A stretch of 64,000 bases of DNA from Brachypodius melanocephalos (GCA_013398615.1 VZSR01003371.1:4099439-4163438); one strand, 5' to 3'; counted from the stretch's first letter, positions 10,616 through 23,007 are shown. Made by a program: numbers and translations. The notes: generated from the letters alone by a model not told the origin.

Positions 10616-13534
10616 TCTATAGATGCCATGCTCAGAGCACACTTGATGTAGCTTGTGACCAACTGTGCTTCTCCTAACCTGGAGGCCACCTGTCTCCATG
10701 CCTTTTCACACTAGCCAGGTGTCATCTCCTGTCACCACAGGTGCTGCTGGTGCCATCCTGTCCATCAGAAACTGACCTTTTCCACTCTCTGTATTCTGGC
10801 TGTGAGGGTCTGCAGCAGCCAGATCACTTCTCATGGACCCCAGCCATCTTCAGTAGCAGAGCTCTTCTCTCACAGGGAAAGCTGTTTCACTATGCATTTC
10901 TGGGGAGGTGTGGGGAGGATGATTCATTAGTTTTTTTTAAGCCCAGACCTGCAGTGGTTTGTTGGTTTGGGTTTTGTTTGTTTGTTTGTTTGTTTGTTTG
11001 TTTTTAAATTTGTCAATCAAACTATAATAATTTGTGAGGCTGTAAAAGGAACTTTGGCCTCAGGGTGCTTGGAAGGGGAAATGGTGAAATGTAGGTGAAA
11101 CACTTAATTTGTAACTGCAGCTGCTTTAGGAGCCAGGGGAGGGTGAGCTGGGGACAGTGAGAACAGAGGAGCTGCTCTCCTTCAGGAGGGCTTCAACCTT
11201 CCTTCTGTTGCACACCACGGAGAGGCACCCAGCTCTTCAGGGGCCAAAATTTTCTTTGGAGAAGGCAGTTTCAGCAATGATTGCAACTGTTTCTCTTCAT
11301 TTAGAGTTTGATGGTTTAAGAAAAAAAAAATTTGAAACATGCTAATTTTTAAGCTTGAAATTACTTCCTTCTCAAGCCTGTCCCATGAAAGTGATCCTCA
11401 CCAAACCAGCTGCTCCATTTAAAAGTGAAACATTTTATTTAATCTGAAACAAAGCTGTGCTTTAGGCTTTGCTTTTCTCTGAACGTTTCTGGAGGTATTT
11501 GCTCTGTGTTGACCCGCAGTGATTTTTTTTCTGGTGGTTTGTTTGAATCACCAGCAAACCAAACAGTTCCCTGTTTGCTCAGCCGTGGTGCTGCGAGATG
11601 GGGCCCTGATTCAGTGAAACACGTCAGCTCCTGCTTTCTTCAACACATTCTGCTCCAAAAAGTCCCTTTCTTGCCTTAGGAGTAGGTTATCCTTGTAATA
11701 ACCCCTAGAGGAAGACCATCCCTCATGGTGCTCCTCCTGTAGAGGTTGTAATAAAGCAACCCATTGATAACTGGTGCTTTTCAGCAGGAGGGTTCAACAC
11801 AAGTTTATTCAATCTCTAAAATTCAGGTTAAGGATATCTTCATATGCATCCTCTCAGCTTCAGGGAGAGCTGAGAGGAGCTTGAGTGTGAGCACTGACAC
11901 AAGGCATGGATATAAGGCATGATTTAGGCAGGAGTTCTTAATGGCTGTAGTATATTGAGTCATTTCATTAAAAATAAATGAAAAAGCATTTAAGGACATC
12001 ACCTTCATTTCAAGGAGACACTAAGTGTATATTTCCATGAGAGATTAACTGAAGTCTACATCTCGTACCTTGTGCCTGTGGGAAGGTACTTACTACACCG
12101 TAGTATGCCCCGGACTCCTGCACATTCCAGCAGCATCAGGGGCATGGCAAGGGGCAGGATTCCCCTGGAAGCCCATGGCCCTTCTCTGCTCTCTGGGCCA
12201 GGGTTGTAGCAAGGAGACACTTCTGGCCCATGCCCTGTGAGCAATGCTGACACCAGCTTCAGAGGTGGAGGTGAACACTGGGTTTGTGGGGTTCAGCCCT
12301 AAGCAAACCCGAAGAGATTTTCCAACAGCAGCAGTTCAAGTGGCAGCTCTGTCTCTGAGCCTCAGGGAGAGAGTTGGTGGGTTGAGAGAAGCACTCCTGC
12401 ATTTCCCATACAGCACAGAATTCCAGGCTGTGCCTAGCACTCTCCACCAGTGCCTTCTGCCCTTTGTGACCCATCTCCACAGTGCTGTATCAAAACTTTA
12501 CATTTTGTCAGATGGCTCAAGTGGGAGGAGAGGTGTATTCTGCCCTTCAAAGCTCCTGAATCAAAGATAAATCTCTAGTGCTGCTGGCAGAGCTCTCCAA
12601 ATGCAAATGTTGCAATAAACTACCCAGCATGAACGATGCATCAGCCCAGGGCAGCTGCAGCTCTCGGCTCTGGCACTCTGGTTTTGGATACACCATGAGA
12701 AATGCTATAAAGGTCTTGATTTGCAGAAAGCATGGGCATTTCATCCTGCCTTGGGTATCTGCTCCATCCTGACCACCAAAAGTGGTGTGAAATTTCCCCC
12801 CAGGGAGGTACCATCACATGCCCTGTTTAGGAGGGGCTGTGGTTTTTGTCTGGGCCGTGTGCTGGCTTGCTGTGCCTGGGTGGATTTCACATTTTTGAAG
12901 AATTATTTTTCCTTCACAAGGTATCTCTTAACACCTTTTCCAAGTCACTCTGTCCCAAGCCCGTACTGCATGCCATTGAATTTTAGGGTTTGATTGTGCC
13001 TTGCATATATTACAGAATCTTCCATAGTTTAAATAAATTCAACCAGGTCATACTTTGTATGAATGTGTTTTTTATTCAGTGAGAAAAGATTTGGATGGAT
13101 TTTCATTCCTAAATTGAGGGTGTTCAAAGAAAACCATTGTCTTGTTTGTGGTAACTGACCCTATGTTGAACACAGAAGATTTTTTATTTTATGTATTTGT
13201 ATACATATGCATATAGGCATGCCAGGCTGTGATACAGAGGGCAGTTGTACTTTTAAAACCATGGAGCTTCAAAGATCAAAGGAATTTTAGGCTTAAAACT
13301 CACTGTCTTTGTTAATTTTATTTGCATTACAGATCAAACGTGGCTTTACCTACCAGTTTGTGTGTGGCATTTTTTAACTTTGTATGGACAATCTTTCTGT
13401 GGTCGGCCCCTTTGGAACTGAAAACTTATCAGACATTGAAGATAAAAAGTGTTCTGTGGTTTTCATTCGGTGACAAATACAATAACTGAACACATCAAAG
13501 GAGACAGAATGTCGCAGTGTGTCTGTGGCTTTGT
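10616..13534 (+). other. region downstream of the proximal poly(A) signal; possible extended 3' UTR
   Basis: No gene is recognised. The block from about 13000 to 13540 is AT-rich and repeat-free with several TTTTTATTTTATG-like segments, and it looks more like 3' UTR than intergenic DNA. A (GTTT)n repeat sits at 10957-11006. Between 11010 and 13000 I see only ordinary unique sequence. Confidence 0.4.
10957..11006. repeat. (GTTT)n simple repeat
   Basis: About ten tandem GTTT units, slightly imperfect at the left. Confidence 0.95.
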
Positions 13535-13566
13535 AATAAAAGTTGCAGAAAAAAAAAAGGAATAAA
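13535..13566 (+). terminator. candidate distal polyadenylation site (two AATAAA hexamers)
   Basis: AATAAA occurs at 13535-13540 and again at 13561-13566. Both lie within a context (TTTGTAATAAAAGTTGCAG, then an A tract) typical of mRNA 3' ends, followed by GT-rich sequence near 13575-13650. It could end a long FGFRL1 3' UTR isoform or an independent transcript. RNA evidence is lacking. Confidence 0.4.
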
Positions 13567-15062
13567 GGCCTGGAATTGTGTTAATATATTTTAGAGTTCT
13601 GTGTTTTGAAGGGAAGGATGGCTCTGTGTGGGGGGTGTTTGTGTTAGCACTCATCAGGAGTGTGTGGTGGCAGGGCAAAGCAGACAATATTGTGAAGTTA
13701 CCTGTGTGCTACAGCTTGGTCTGATATTTTGTCTGGGTTCTGTGAATCAAGCAGAGGCTTTTTTTTTTTTTTTAATGATTTGGGAAAGGTTTCTGGTTTT
13801 TAGTGAAAAATGGCAGTTTTTAATCTGTTCACCTCTAGAGCCAAATACTAAAACTGCACTAGGAGCCAAATTTTAATTAGCAAGATGAAATTATGGAGTA
13901 CCTGGAGTGGATCAGGGATTTCAAGGTCAAGCTCAGCACCTCCACCTCTTTTGAGTCAAACCTGTCAGTGTCTCACTACTCACTCCAGAGGCAGCAAATG
14001 TCCAAGCTGTGACATCTTAAGTTCATAAAAGCTGGCCCTAACCCAAACTTCATCTTGACCTGACCTGGGCCTCTGACCCAAAAATCCCTGTGCACACTTG
14101 GGGTGGGAAAGAGGAAATATTTCTCTGTTGACGCCATTTCTGTGGCTGGTTGAAACTCTTGAGAGGTTTGAAATACTGGAATAAAGACCTGGGGAAGATG
14201 CAGAGGTGAGCAAACCCTGGGAGGTGGTCAGATATTAATGGGGAATTTGTCATGGCTTTCCTACCTGGGCAGCACCTCTGCCTACATCAGGTGCTTTGAG
14301 CATGCCCAGGACTCCACATTGCTCAAAGCAATCATTAACATGGGATCATTGGAAAAGATCCTTACAATCATTGAATTATTACCCATACAGAGTTTGTTCT
14401 GGCTCTTGGCGATGCCAGTGGGAAAAAAAATCCCTGCAATGTCCAGTGGGAAATCAGTCAGACACATGGAGCCATTCCCAGGTTTTTACATCTTTGCCCT
14501 GGCTGGCACATTGGCAGAGAAAAATGAGGCAGAAATTAATGGCCCCAGTGTGAAGCCAGACACACATAAATGGGAGATGCACACACTTTGGAAGGAGCTA
14601 TCAAAGGAAGAGGTAGACACTGCATCTCTCAAAATTCTTCAAGGCTGGGTGCTTTGTGGATGGCGTGTGGCTGAATGCAAGATTTTGGGAATGTTACTGG
14701 GATAAAGGGGTTCATGGAGCCCAGATGAGGTCATCTAGTGCTGCCTTCTGGCCCTAGGGAAATGCAGCTGAGCTGCAGAGAAAAGGAGATGCCAGAGGAT
14801 GTCCCTGCACGGGGCTGTGCCTGCTGCTCACAGTGAGCGCTGTGGTTACACGAGTGACCTCGTGGCAATGATGGACACACGGCTGCACACCCAGGCTGCA
14901 CACCCAGCTCCAGCTGCCTCCAGGCAGGATGATCCCAGCAGTTCCCAGCTTAGGGCTGCAGTCAGGATGTTCTTTACATAAAGTGGGGCTCTGCACTGAC
15001 ATTTATGGCTTTGTGCAAACAGCAATGCTTCCCTGTGTGTGCTCACACCCCTCCGTTGTGGG
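13567..15062. other. intergenic, no recognised gene
   Basis: Unique-looking sequence with a poly(T) tract at 13759-13773. A 155-codon open frame at 14238-14705 on the + strand has no recognisable domain and no splice or promoter context. Confidence 0.6.
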
Positions 15063-15126
15063 GTCTGTCATTCCAATGTGCTGGCATGGGTTAGGGGCTG
15101 GCATCCAGCGTGTTGGAGTGGGTTAG
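15063..15126 (+). repeat. minisatellite, left part (~31-33 bp unit)
   Basis: Two diverged copies of a unit containing 'aatgtgctggcatgggttag' appear here, with the start of a third (tctgtcatcc) at 15126. Matching units reappear at 15809, beyond two CR1 fragments. Confidence 0.7.
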
Positions 15127-15134
15127 TCTGTCAT

Positions 15135-15478
15135 CCTACATGTCCTTTGATGACCAGCTGAGGAAGCATTGCTCTCCACAACTACCTGGAAGGAAGCTGT
15201 AGTGAGGTGAGGGTTGGTCTCAATGAGGATGAGAGGGAATGGTCTTAGACTGCACCAGTGGAAGTTCAGATTAGATAACTGGAAAACATTTTTCACTGAA
15301 AGAGTGGTTAGGCAGTGGAGTAATTTTCCAGGGAGGTGGAGTCACTGTTGCAGGAAACATTCAAGAGGTGACTGGATGTGGCACTTGGGGAGATGGTTTA
15401 GGGGTGATTATGGTGGTGTTGGTTTGACAGTGGGACTGGATGATCTTGAGGTTCTTTTCCAACCTTGATGATCCTGTA
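15135..15478 (+). mobile_element. CR1 LINE 3' fragment
   Basis: CR1-type order: 'caactacctggaaggaagct', 'gaagttcagattagataact', 'ggaaaacatttttcactga', 'aggcagtggagtaattttcc', 'ggatgtggcacttggggaga', 'actggatgatcttgaggttc' and 'ttttccaaccttgatgatcc'. The left edge is approximate. Confidence 0.9.
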
Positions 15479-15589
15479 ACTGCAGAGAGCACCAAGACAC
15501 AGAACCAAACCATTGAGATAAATTTTAAGACCACCAACCAATTCTATCCTCTTAGTATCCTCCAGTTACTTATAGCCCTTTAAATCTTT

Positions 15590-15808
15590 AAATCTCAGAT
15601 TAGATATAAGGAAAAAATTCTTTTACAATGAGGATGGTGAAACACCAGGTTGCCCAGAGAGGTGGTGGATGCCCCACCTCTAGAAACATTCAAGGCCAGG
15701 TTGGACAGGGCTCTGAGCTGAAGAACGTCTCTGCTGATTGCAGGGAGTGGGATGGGATGGGATGACCTTTAAAGGTCCCTTCCAACCCACTCCGTGCTGT
15801 GAATCTAT
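15590..15808 (+). mobile_element. second CR1 LINE 3' fragment
   Basis: It starts near 'cagattagatataaggaaaa' and runs through 'ggttgcccagagaggtggtg', 'aaacattcaaggccaggttg', 'gacagggctctgag' and 'ggtcccttccaaccca', ending in 'gtgaatctatga'. It belongs to a different CR1 subtype from the copy just to its left, so this is a separate insertion. Confidence 0.9.
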
Positions 15809-15866
15809 GATCCAAATGTGCTGGGATGGGTTAGGGTCTGTCATACAAATGTGCTGGGATGCATCC
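15809..15866 (+). repeat. minisatellite, right part
   Basis: Two copies of 'caaatgtgctgggatg' about 31 bp apart, linked by 'ggttagggtctgtcatac'. This is the same unit as at 15063-15126. Confidence 0.7.
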
Positions 15867-16339
15867 AGGCCACCTGCCAGATTAGTTCCGTGTTTTGGAC
15901 CTGGCAGAAAATGGTAGTAAGTAGGGGGCTGTAGGTATAGACTTTCTCTTCACCTTATCTTACCAGCAGACCATTTCTTCAACCAAGACTCTCAGCTTTT
16001 AAAAGTTTGCTACAAACATTAAAAAAACATGAGCAAATCCCAGCACCAAAAATGTGGAGTACTGTAGTTGGAAATACAAAGTAATGGCTGATAAAACCAC
16101 ATTTAAAATGCTGGTGTTATATTGACTGACAGGTGGCACATATATATATTGTCTATTTATGGAGTGGAGTCTGGAGAAAAGAGAATCCCCATTTTATGTT
16201 TTCTTTAGCCAAGGCACCTTTGTGTGTGTTTAACAGCTTCAGGTCTTTGCAAGCAATATATGGAGCTATGACCTTTATTTGTCCTCGTTTTAGCTTATGC
16301 ATTTTTTTCTTTCTTTTTTCTTTTCCTTTCTGCCAATCT
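15867..16339. other. intergenic, nothing recognised
   Basis: Unique AT-leaning sequence. No repeat, RNA gene or credible exon was seen. Confidence 0.6.
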
Positions 16340-17110
16340 GCTGTAATTGGGATTTAGCATATCCTCTAATATGCATGAACATCAGCAAAGCAATGAATAT
16401 TATTTTTTTCCCATTTTCACTAACCAAATCCAGTCCAAAGTGCTATTTCTATCCGAGCTGATCTACGCTTTAGTGAAAGGAGTAATAAATAACATTTTAG
16501 ACCAGACTTCAAAATGCCTTTTTCCTTTGATCCGAGTAATTAAAGTCAAGCTGCTGTTCCTGAGTGTTTTCTGATGGAATTACACGAATTACACAGCTCT
16601 TCATTTGTATCTTATTAAGCATTATGTGTTATTGATGCTGTTCAAACAATTAGCACCTAAATATGCCCCAATTCTCATAAAAAGGCAGTAGCAGTGTTAA
16701 TGTTAATGCCCTGGTTAACAGTTTGCTCCCATCCAGAGTCCACCATGGTGCTTGAATGCCATTTAATATCAATCAGGTCTTTACTGATGCCCTTCTGAAG
16801 CTGTTCTCTTCTGCAATCATTTAACTGTGCAGCGAAGTGAGGAGAAGTCGAACAAAAACGTTAAGTAAAAATGGCATCTCTCTTAAGGCAGGAATTTTTC
16901 TAAGTTCATTGCAAGTTTTGGTTATAAAAAGGCGAGCGCTTCATGGCGATCGGTCATTTTGACGTTTTTATGGTGTTTTTATTACCCCTGGCTCATTTCC
17001 ATACTAAAGAGAACATTTGTAACAATACTTGCTCGCTCTGTTATGATTAGGGTTGCGCTTTGTTCGGCTGTTGCTGCGCCCAGTAATGCTCTTGGCACAT
17101 GTCCTCCCAG
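16340..17110. promoter_or_regulatory. candidate conserved non-coding element / enhancer
   Basis: This is a repeat-free block, AT-rich but with an unusual number of retained CpGs (for example ggcgagcgc and ggcgatcgg near 16931-16950, and aaaacgtt near 16856). It has many homeodomain-like cores (TAATTAAAG, CAATTAG, TTATTAAG) and stop codons in all frames I examined. Such composition is typical of deeply conserved vertebrate enhancers. Conservation was not tested. Confidence 0.35.
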
Positions 17111-19159
17111 ACCCTGCGGTGTATTTATTCAAAAGGAAGGAAAAAGAAGTGTCTACTAAAACAATAGACTACTACTGCTTGCCTTAACGTGGTCGTAGCT
17201 TCCTTGTGCTGCAGACAATCAGCTGGAAAAGCTGTTGGGTGAACTTGCTCCTTCATTGCTGAAAAAATAAATATTCATGAAGCTTACAGCCACTTTTTCC
17301 TGTGCTGTATTACTGGGTTGAAAACTGTGTGGGATTTTAAAGCTAATAATTTAATCAGAGAGGTGAGGATGGAGGTCTAGATCCTGGAACCTATGGGAGC
17401 TCGGATCTGAAATACTGATGAGGACTTGGGTAAGGGTTTAAGGCAAATTTTCTTGTGTTACTTCAATATTAATATTATCCTGCATGTAAGGACAGGTTTA
17501 ACTCAATTTTATTGATATTGAAAACTGAATGCACTAATACATTTACTAATGCTATCTAAGACAGGAGGTGAATGTAAAAAAAAAAAGAGTCATGAATGGT
17601 AGGGAGGGGCAATTTAAAAAAGAGAGGGAGTGGTGTCATGTCACCAGAGGTTTCCAGGGTCAAGTCAAGTCAAGGCTTTGGCCACTCCAGATGTGTTGGA
17701 TCCCAGGAGACAGCTGGAGCACCTGTGAGGGCTTCCTCAGACCCAGGGCAAACTAGAGCACTCTGTGCTCACTGTGTAACAGGCAATTTCTCTTGAGCAC
17801 ACCACTGCAGAACCTCTTTCATTTAAAGAGTGTTTGTGTCTTGTCTGGCTTGCAAAGACAAGGAAGGATGTTTTAAAGTTTAGATTAATATTTTTTCTTA
17901 AGCAACTTGGTGAAATAAACAACAGAGTAATCATAAGCTTCCTAAAACAGAGAAGGGAAACTGGCACTCCCCACAGCTGGTTTGGTTACTGGGTGGAGAA
18001 GACCCCCGATGTCATTTCCTCTTCCACTAAAGCCATCAAGATAAACTGAGTTTCTCACCCAGGTAACATTAAGCAAAAGGATGAACCTGGCTTTGACAAT
18101 GATATACAACGCTGGAAAAAATACAGAAATATGCAGCAAATTGGTGAAGTGTCCATTTATGTTCCCTTTGCCCAAACCTGCTAGAGATGCCAGCAAAAAG
18201 AGGTGACTTCCCTTATGCTGCTGTGGTCTGCAGCCTGGAGGGCTGGTGGTCTCCTGAACTCTCCCTGTCTGTAGGAACAGGAATCAAAACAAGATGATGA
18301 GAGGGCAGAGGAGTGCAGGGCGGGATCTCCTGGGGGTCCAGGGCTCAGCTTTCATCGCTCGGCTCCAGCCGCTGTCTGCTGGCCAAAGCCCTGGGCTGCC
18401 GGGGAACACGAGCTGGCCTCTGCCATGGTTCAGTGAGAGCAAAGAGCTCTCCCACTTGACATCACAGGAGGAGCGTTTTGATGTTTATCTGGAACTCCTT
18501 TCCAAAAATGCATTCGTGGTAGAGGCTGCGTGTAAGGACAGGTCAACCCGCTATCACGGAGAAGTGATAAAACACTTTTCTCTCATTTTGGTTCTTAAGA
18601 CCTAATACTCCCATATGCCAGGAAAGATTTGTAAGGGGCCATAAAGTCAGCACAGCTCTGTTTGCACTTCCTTTTGCTTCCTTGACAGTTCTGCTGGGGT
18701 GTCTGCACAAACATGACTCTTCAGTCAGCATTTAAAGTGCCTGTAGCATTTGATCTGATTTTCCATCTTTGCTGGAATGGAGCCAGAAACCAAAACCTGG
18801 AAAATCACATGAGCAAATCAGTGTCAAAATAGTACTTAAAAATAACCTACTCATTAAATAATTTTATGATAAAATATGATTTACATTGTGTAGGTAAATG
18901 GTAACTCTCCATTTCCAGAGTGTCTTCACTCCACACATTTTTGACCACTAAAATTTTCTACATCCCTGTGAATCATAGCAATAATCACTCTCACTGTGTA
19001 GAAGAGACATTGAAATACAGATAAATGAAAAGGTTTTTATAAAGCAGGAATAGCAAAAATTTGATCTTGGATCCATGCACCAAATTAATGTCTGTCCAAA
19101 GCCATCACCTTCCTCATTATGTCAGCAGTGCTTGCTTTGATAGTGGGAAATCACTGCAA
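17111..19159. other. intergenic, nothing recognised
   Basis: Unique sequence with a short A-rich tract at 17576-17586. An open frame at 18294-18605 has no recognisable features and no supporting signals. Confidence 0.6.
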
Positions 19160-19446
19160 ATCTGCGATCTCTTCTCCCAGGTAACAAGAGACTGGACAAA
19201 AGGAAATGGCCTCTAGTTGCACAAGAGGAGGTTTAAATTCAATATTATGAAAAATTCTTCCCAGAAAGGGTGGTCAGGCTTTGGAACAGGCTGCCTAAGG
19301 CAGTGGTGGATTCACCATCCCTGGAAGTCAAAAGACATGTAGGTGTGGCACCTGGGGACATGGATTAGTGGTGGCCTTGGCAGTGCTGGGTTAATGGTTG
19401 GACTCAGAGTTCTTTATCAACCTTAATAATTCTATGATTCTGTGTT
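19160..19446 (+). mobile_element. CR1 LINE 3' fragment
   Basis: Strong CR1 features: 'ctcttctcccaggtaacaag', 'aggaaatggcctctagttgc', 'aaaattcttcccagaaaggg', 'ggaacaggctgcctaaggca', 'gtggtggattcaccatccct', 'ttaatggttggactcagag' and the terminal 'aataattctatgattctgtg'. Confidence 0.94.
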
Positions 19447-21841
19447 TCACTGTCTTTCAGAGCATCAGGATTAGCGAAGCAGGACTAAGATCAATTGTAT
19501 CCCCAAACTAGAGCTGGTGGCAAAATGGGGATACTGGAGAGGCTGTGTCCGAGTTCCAAGCCCAGTTTCTCAGTCAGTGGAAGGCACAGCCAGCTTGTTA
19601 TTCTGTTCAGGGTCTTTACTTGTCCTTTTTTTCTCCCAAAACATTGTCTAAAAGGTGAAGCTGTTTCCCCAGGTGCTGAATGAGGCCATCAGAGTGGTTT
19701 GGGTTAAACTTGGCTTCATGGAAGTCACTGGCATTCTTACACTGGACTTGTTGGGAGGCAAGCTCATTTCCTTTAAAAAGCTGGCAGCTTTCTGACAACT
19801 GCTGTCATCAGCACTGTGGTACATAATTTTTTTTCCCTTTATTTTCTGGACAAGTATGTACAAGAGAAATGTGAGGGGAAATTTGTACCATCCTGGAGGA
19901 ACTGTGCAAGATGTTTTTTCCTTTTTTTCCTACTTTTTCCTGTAGCTACTGGAGAAATTCAGTTGTGTGTGGTTCCAGCTCTTGCATGTTGAGCATTCAG
20001 AAACTTCTATCCAAGACCATGTACTAGTCTTAAGAAAACTGAGGATGGGGGGAAGCATGATAAATAATTCACATTTCAACTAGCATTAAATGGAAATCTT
20101 ACCAAGCAGGTTCAAATCATTTACTAAACAATGTTAAGTCCCTCCAGGAGTATCAGGGAACAAATGATAGACAATATTTTGGCAGGAAAGAGAAGTGGTT
20201 GCTTCCAACAATTGTGGATGACCAGTCTGTCCAGGAAACATGTTTGGATTGTTAATCTTGATAGTTTTTCATTGTTGAGATTGTGGTTGAAGATAGCAGT
20301 ACAGGAAAAAAATATACCAGGTGTGGATTTTTTTCTAACTATATGTTAAATTTTTGGTGTGTTTGGCTATTCAGGATTCTAAAAAATGGTCATGAAAAAT
20401 ATGAATTTCCAAAATCTCCAGTGTGCGTGCCATTAAAATAAATTCAATATAAAATTATTTATGTTTCTAATACTTTTTTAAATTTACAGAAACCAGTGAA
20501 GAGAGTTTACAGAGACAATACTTATTACTGCTGTATTTAGTGATGAAATCACAGGTATTTTATTATAGTTAATATATGTGTCACCAGTGTTTAATGAGGA
20601 AAACCATTTTGTTGTTTCCAAGACTGTCAAATATTTGAGCTGTCCCCTGGGAGTATTTTTAATGCTTTCAGTCAATGTCCCTAGAATTTTTCACAGTATT
20701 TGGAACTCTGAAGCCAGATTTTTTTTAAAATTTAGCAGATTAAATGTTTAACATTGGAGACATGGTTTGGTCTTTGCCTCTGGCAGTGCCTGTGCAGTAT
20801 GTAAGGAAGAGTAGTCAATAATTCCCATTTTTCCAAGGCAAAACATCAAAATTGGAAATACACAAATTCCATGGGTCTGCCTGGGGCCTGAAGCCTGGGG
20901 TGCTCTTCTGTCCAACCTTTCTTTGAAAATTCAATCAGCATTTCCTTTTAAAACACACCCAGAGGGGCTGGCACCTGTTTATGTGACAATCAGGTGCTTG
21001 TAACTCTGACTCAAGGTGTGAGAGAAGGGCTCTGTATATGGCAGCCCTTGTGAATTTTCCATCCAAAATCCTGTGAATTGCTTCAAATCTTGACTTTCTA
21101 AGCACCCTCAGCCAGGCACCCTGAGGTTTTCCCTTGTGTGGGGATGAAAACAGGACAAGGAAAGGAAGACAGGCAGAGAAAGGAGGCAAAGGAATTTCAA
21201 AGCTTTATGAGAGCTGTCCAGGTGACACCCCAGCCCCTCCAGCTCCTTGCAGCCACTGTGGTTCCCTCTGGACCCACTGCAGGATTGTCTGGAGGTGAGA
21301 TTGGAGATGAGAGGGGCACTGTTCCCCTGGGGCAGGCTGTCAGATCTCTGTCATGCACCCTGGAACAAGAGTGACGGCTGTGCTGCAAGGCTGGAAGAGA
21401 TGGGCTGGAAATGGCTTCATCTAACATATCTAAGGCAGGCATGCTGGGCAGAGAGCAAGTTGCCAGGACCCATATTTGGAAGTCTTTCATGGCCATCATC
21501 TGCCATCATCTCAAGCCAAGAATCATAAGCATTATAACAAGGAGATATACTTGAGCACAGAGGATTACAGTTTTCTCAAGGATTGTTGTCATAAACCCCA
21601 TGGTGGGTAGAGCTTAACATAGTTTATGATAATAACTGAGTATCACGTTGCCTATAGCATCAAAAAATGACAGCAAAATTCAGCAGCAGGTGGGCAGCTT
21701 TAATTATATAGGCTCCAAGGGGAATAAACACTGGGATGGTTTTTACTGTCTGTCTGGTATGAGTCAGTCCACAATGACCCCACTGGTGTGACTTGGTGAG
21801 AATAAAGCATCTAGCCCATATTTAACCATGCAAAGTTTCTT
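19447..21841. other. intergenic, nothing recognised
   Basis: Unique AT-rich sequence without recognisable genes or repeats. The open frames at about 21138-21528 overlap each other in different frames and show no domain. Confidence 0.55.
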
Positions 21842-21851
21842 NNNNNNNNNN
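21842..21851. other. assembly gap (10 N)
   Basis: Ten N, probably a small gap of estimated size. Confidence 0.99.
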
Positions 21852-22879
21852 CCCCACCCTGTGAGAACAGAGAAAACAGGATTTGTAGGAGGAATTGGGG
21901 GATGTGTTACTGTCAGTGATTTGCTCATATCAGGGCTGAAACAGAGGAAGTACCCGAACAGCTGGGACTGCAACAGATGTTCTCCAGACAGCTCTGCCTC
22001 ATGAAGATGTAGTACAGTGATAGGTCATGTTACAGAAACAGAAAATTAAAAAGAGTGATTTTGCATGCATGAGCACTGGCTCCCCAGGCCCAGCAGTGTG
22101 AGTGACACCGAACAGGGGAAGGCAGCTGGGACCCCTCTGAGGAGATCATTGTGTCCCTTGCCACCACAGCCTGTTTTCCCAACACAGAGATACCTCCAGC
22201 AGAAATAACCAGACTCCCAGTACAGAAACACAGGAGGGGTGAGTGCAAAAAAATCCCCTCACCATTTCTGCAACTTAAGGGTGGATTCTCAATTTCTTGG
22301 TGTCTCTGCTCCATGGCTTTTAGCCTCTTCCTCTGTCTCTCCTCCTGCAGGTCGCTGAGTGTTTATTTTCCTTTCTACTGACCAAGAAATGAGAATGGCT
22401 GCAGGAAATTTGCCAGGAATTTCTGGACATTATTCCCTGTAGTCCTCAGACGGGATCAGAAGGACCTGTTGTGGTGATGTCCCAGCTGCAGCTCCAGTGC
22501 AGTCCCTGCCATCATCCACATCAACCCAAAACTTCCCAGGGAAGGTCACAGAGTGTGGTCCCTTGGCCCTGCAGTGTCTGCTGTTTGCATGCTACTGATT
22601 TAATCTAGGGAGAAATAGGAGATTTTAGGTGATCTCTGAGGCCAAGAGGCGCTATTCCTTCCTTTCCTTCAGGTTAAGAGAGTGTCCTAACTGCTGGGTC
22701 ATAGGGTTTATTGAGAAATCTCCAGTATTTTCCTTGAAACTGAGCTGCTTTGCATCCAGGAATGCAATAGTGATGAGGTCAGATGACAAACTGGGAGCAC
22801 AGAGAGCAGTATCTTTTACTATGATTATAATTTTTTTCCAAATTTGTCATCAATTATTTCCACAATGAGCAACACCAGG
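21852..22879. other. intergenic, nothing recognised
   Basis: Unique sequence. No gene, RNA or repeat that I can support. Confidence 0.55.
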
Positions 22880-23007
22880 AAAAAAAACAAACAAACAAAA
22901 AAACAAAAAAAAAAAAAAACCAAACCCCACAAAAAACAAACAAACAAAAAAAACACAAAAAAACCCAAACCAAAACAAACAAACAAACAAAAAACAAAAC
23001 CCCAAAC
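22880..23007. repeat. A-rich (AAAC)n simple repeat
   Basis: About 125 bp of imperfect CAAA units mixed with A runs. Open frames through it (Lys/Thr/Gln-rich, or Phe/Val-rich on the other strand) are artefacts of the repeat. Confidence 0.95.

Noticed and set aside
14340..14385. Words resembling a CR1 tail ('gatcattggaaaagatcctt')
   Set aside because: Only one short stretch fits and the flanks do not follow CR1 order, so too weak to call.
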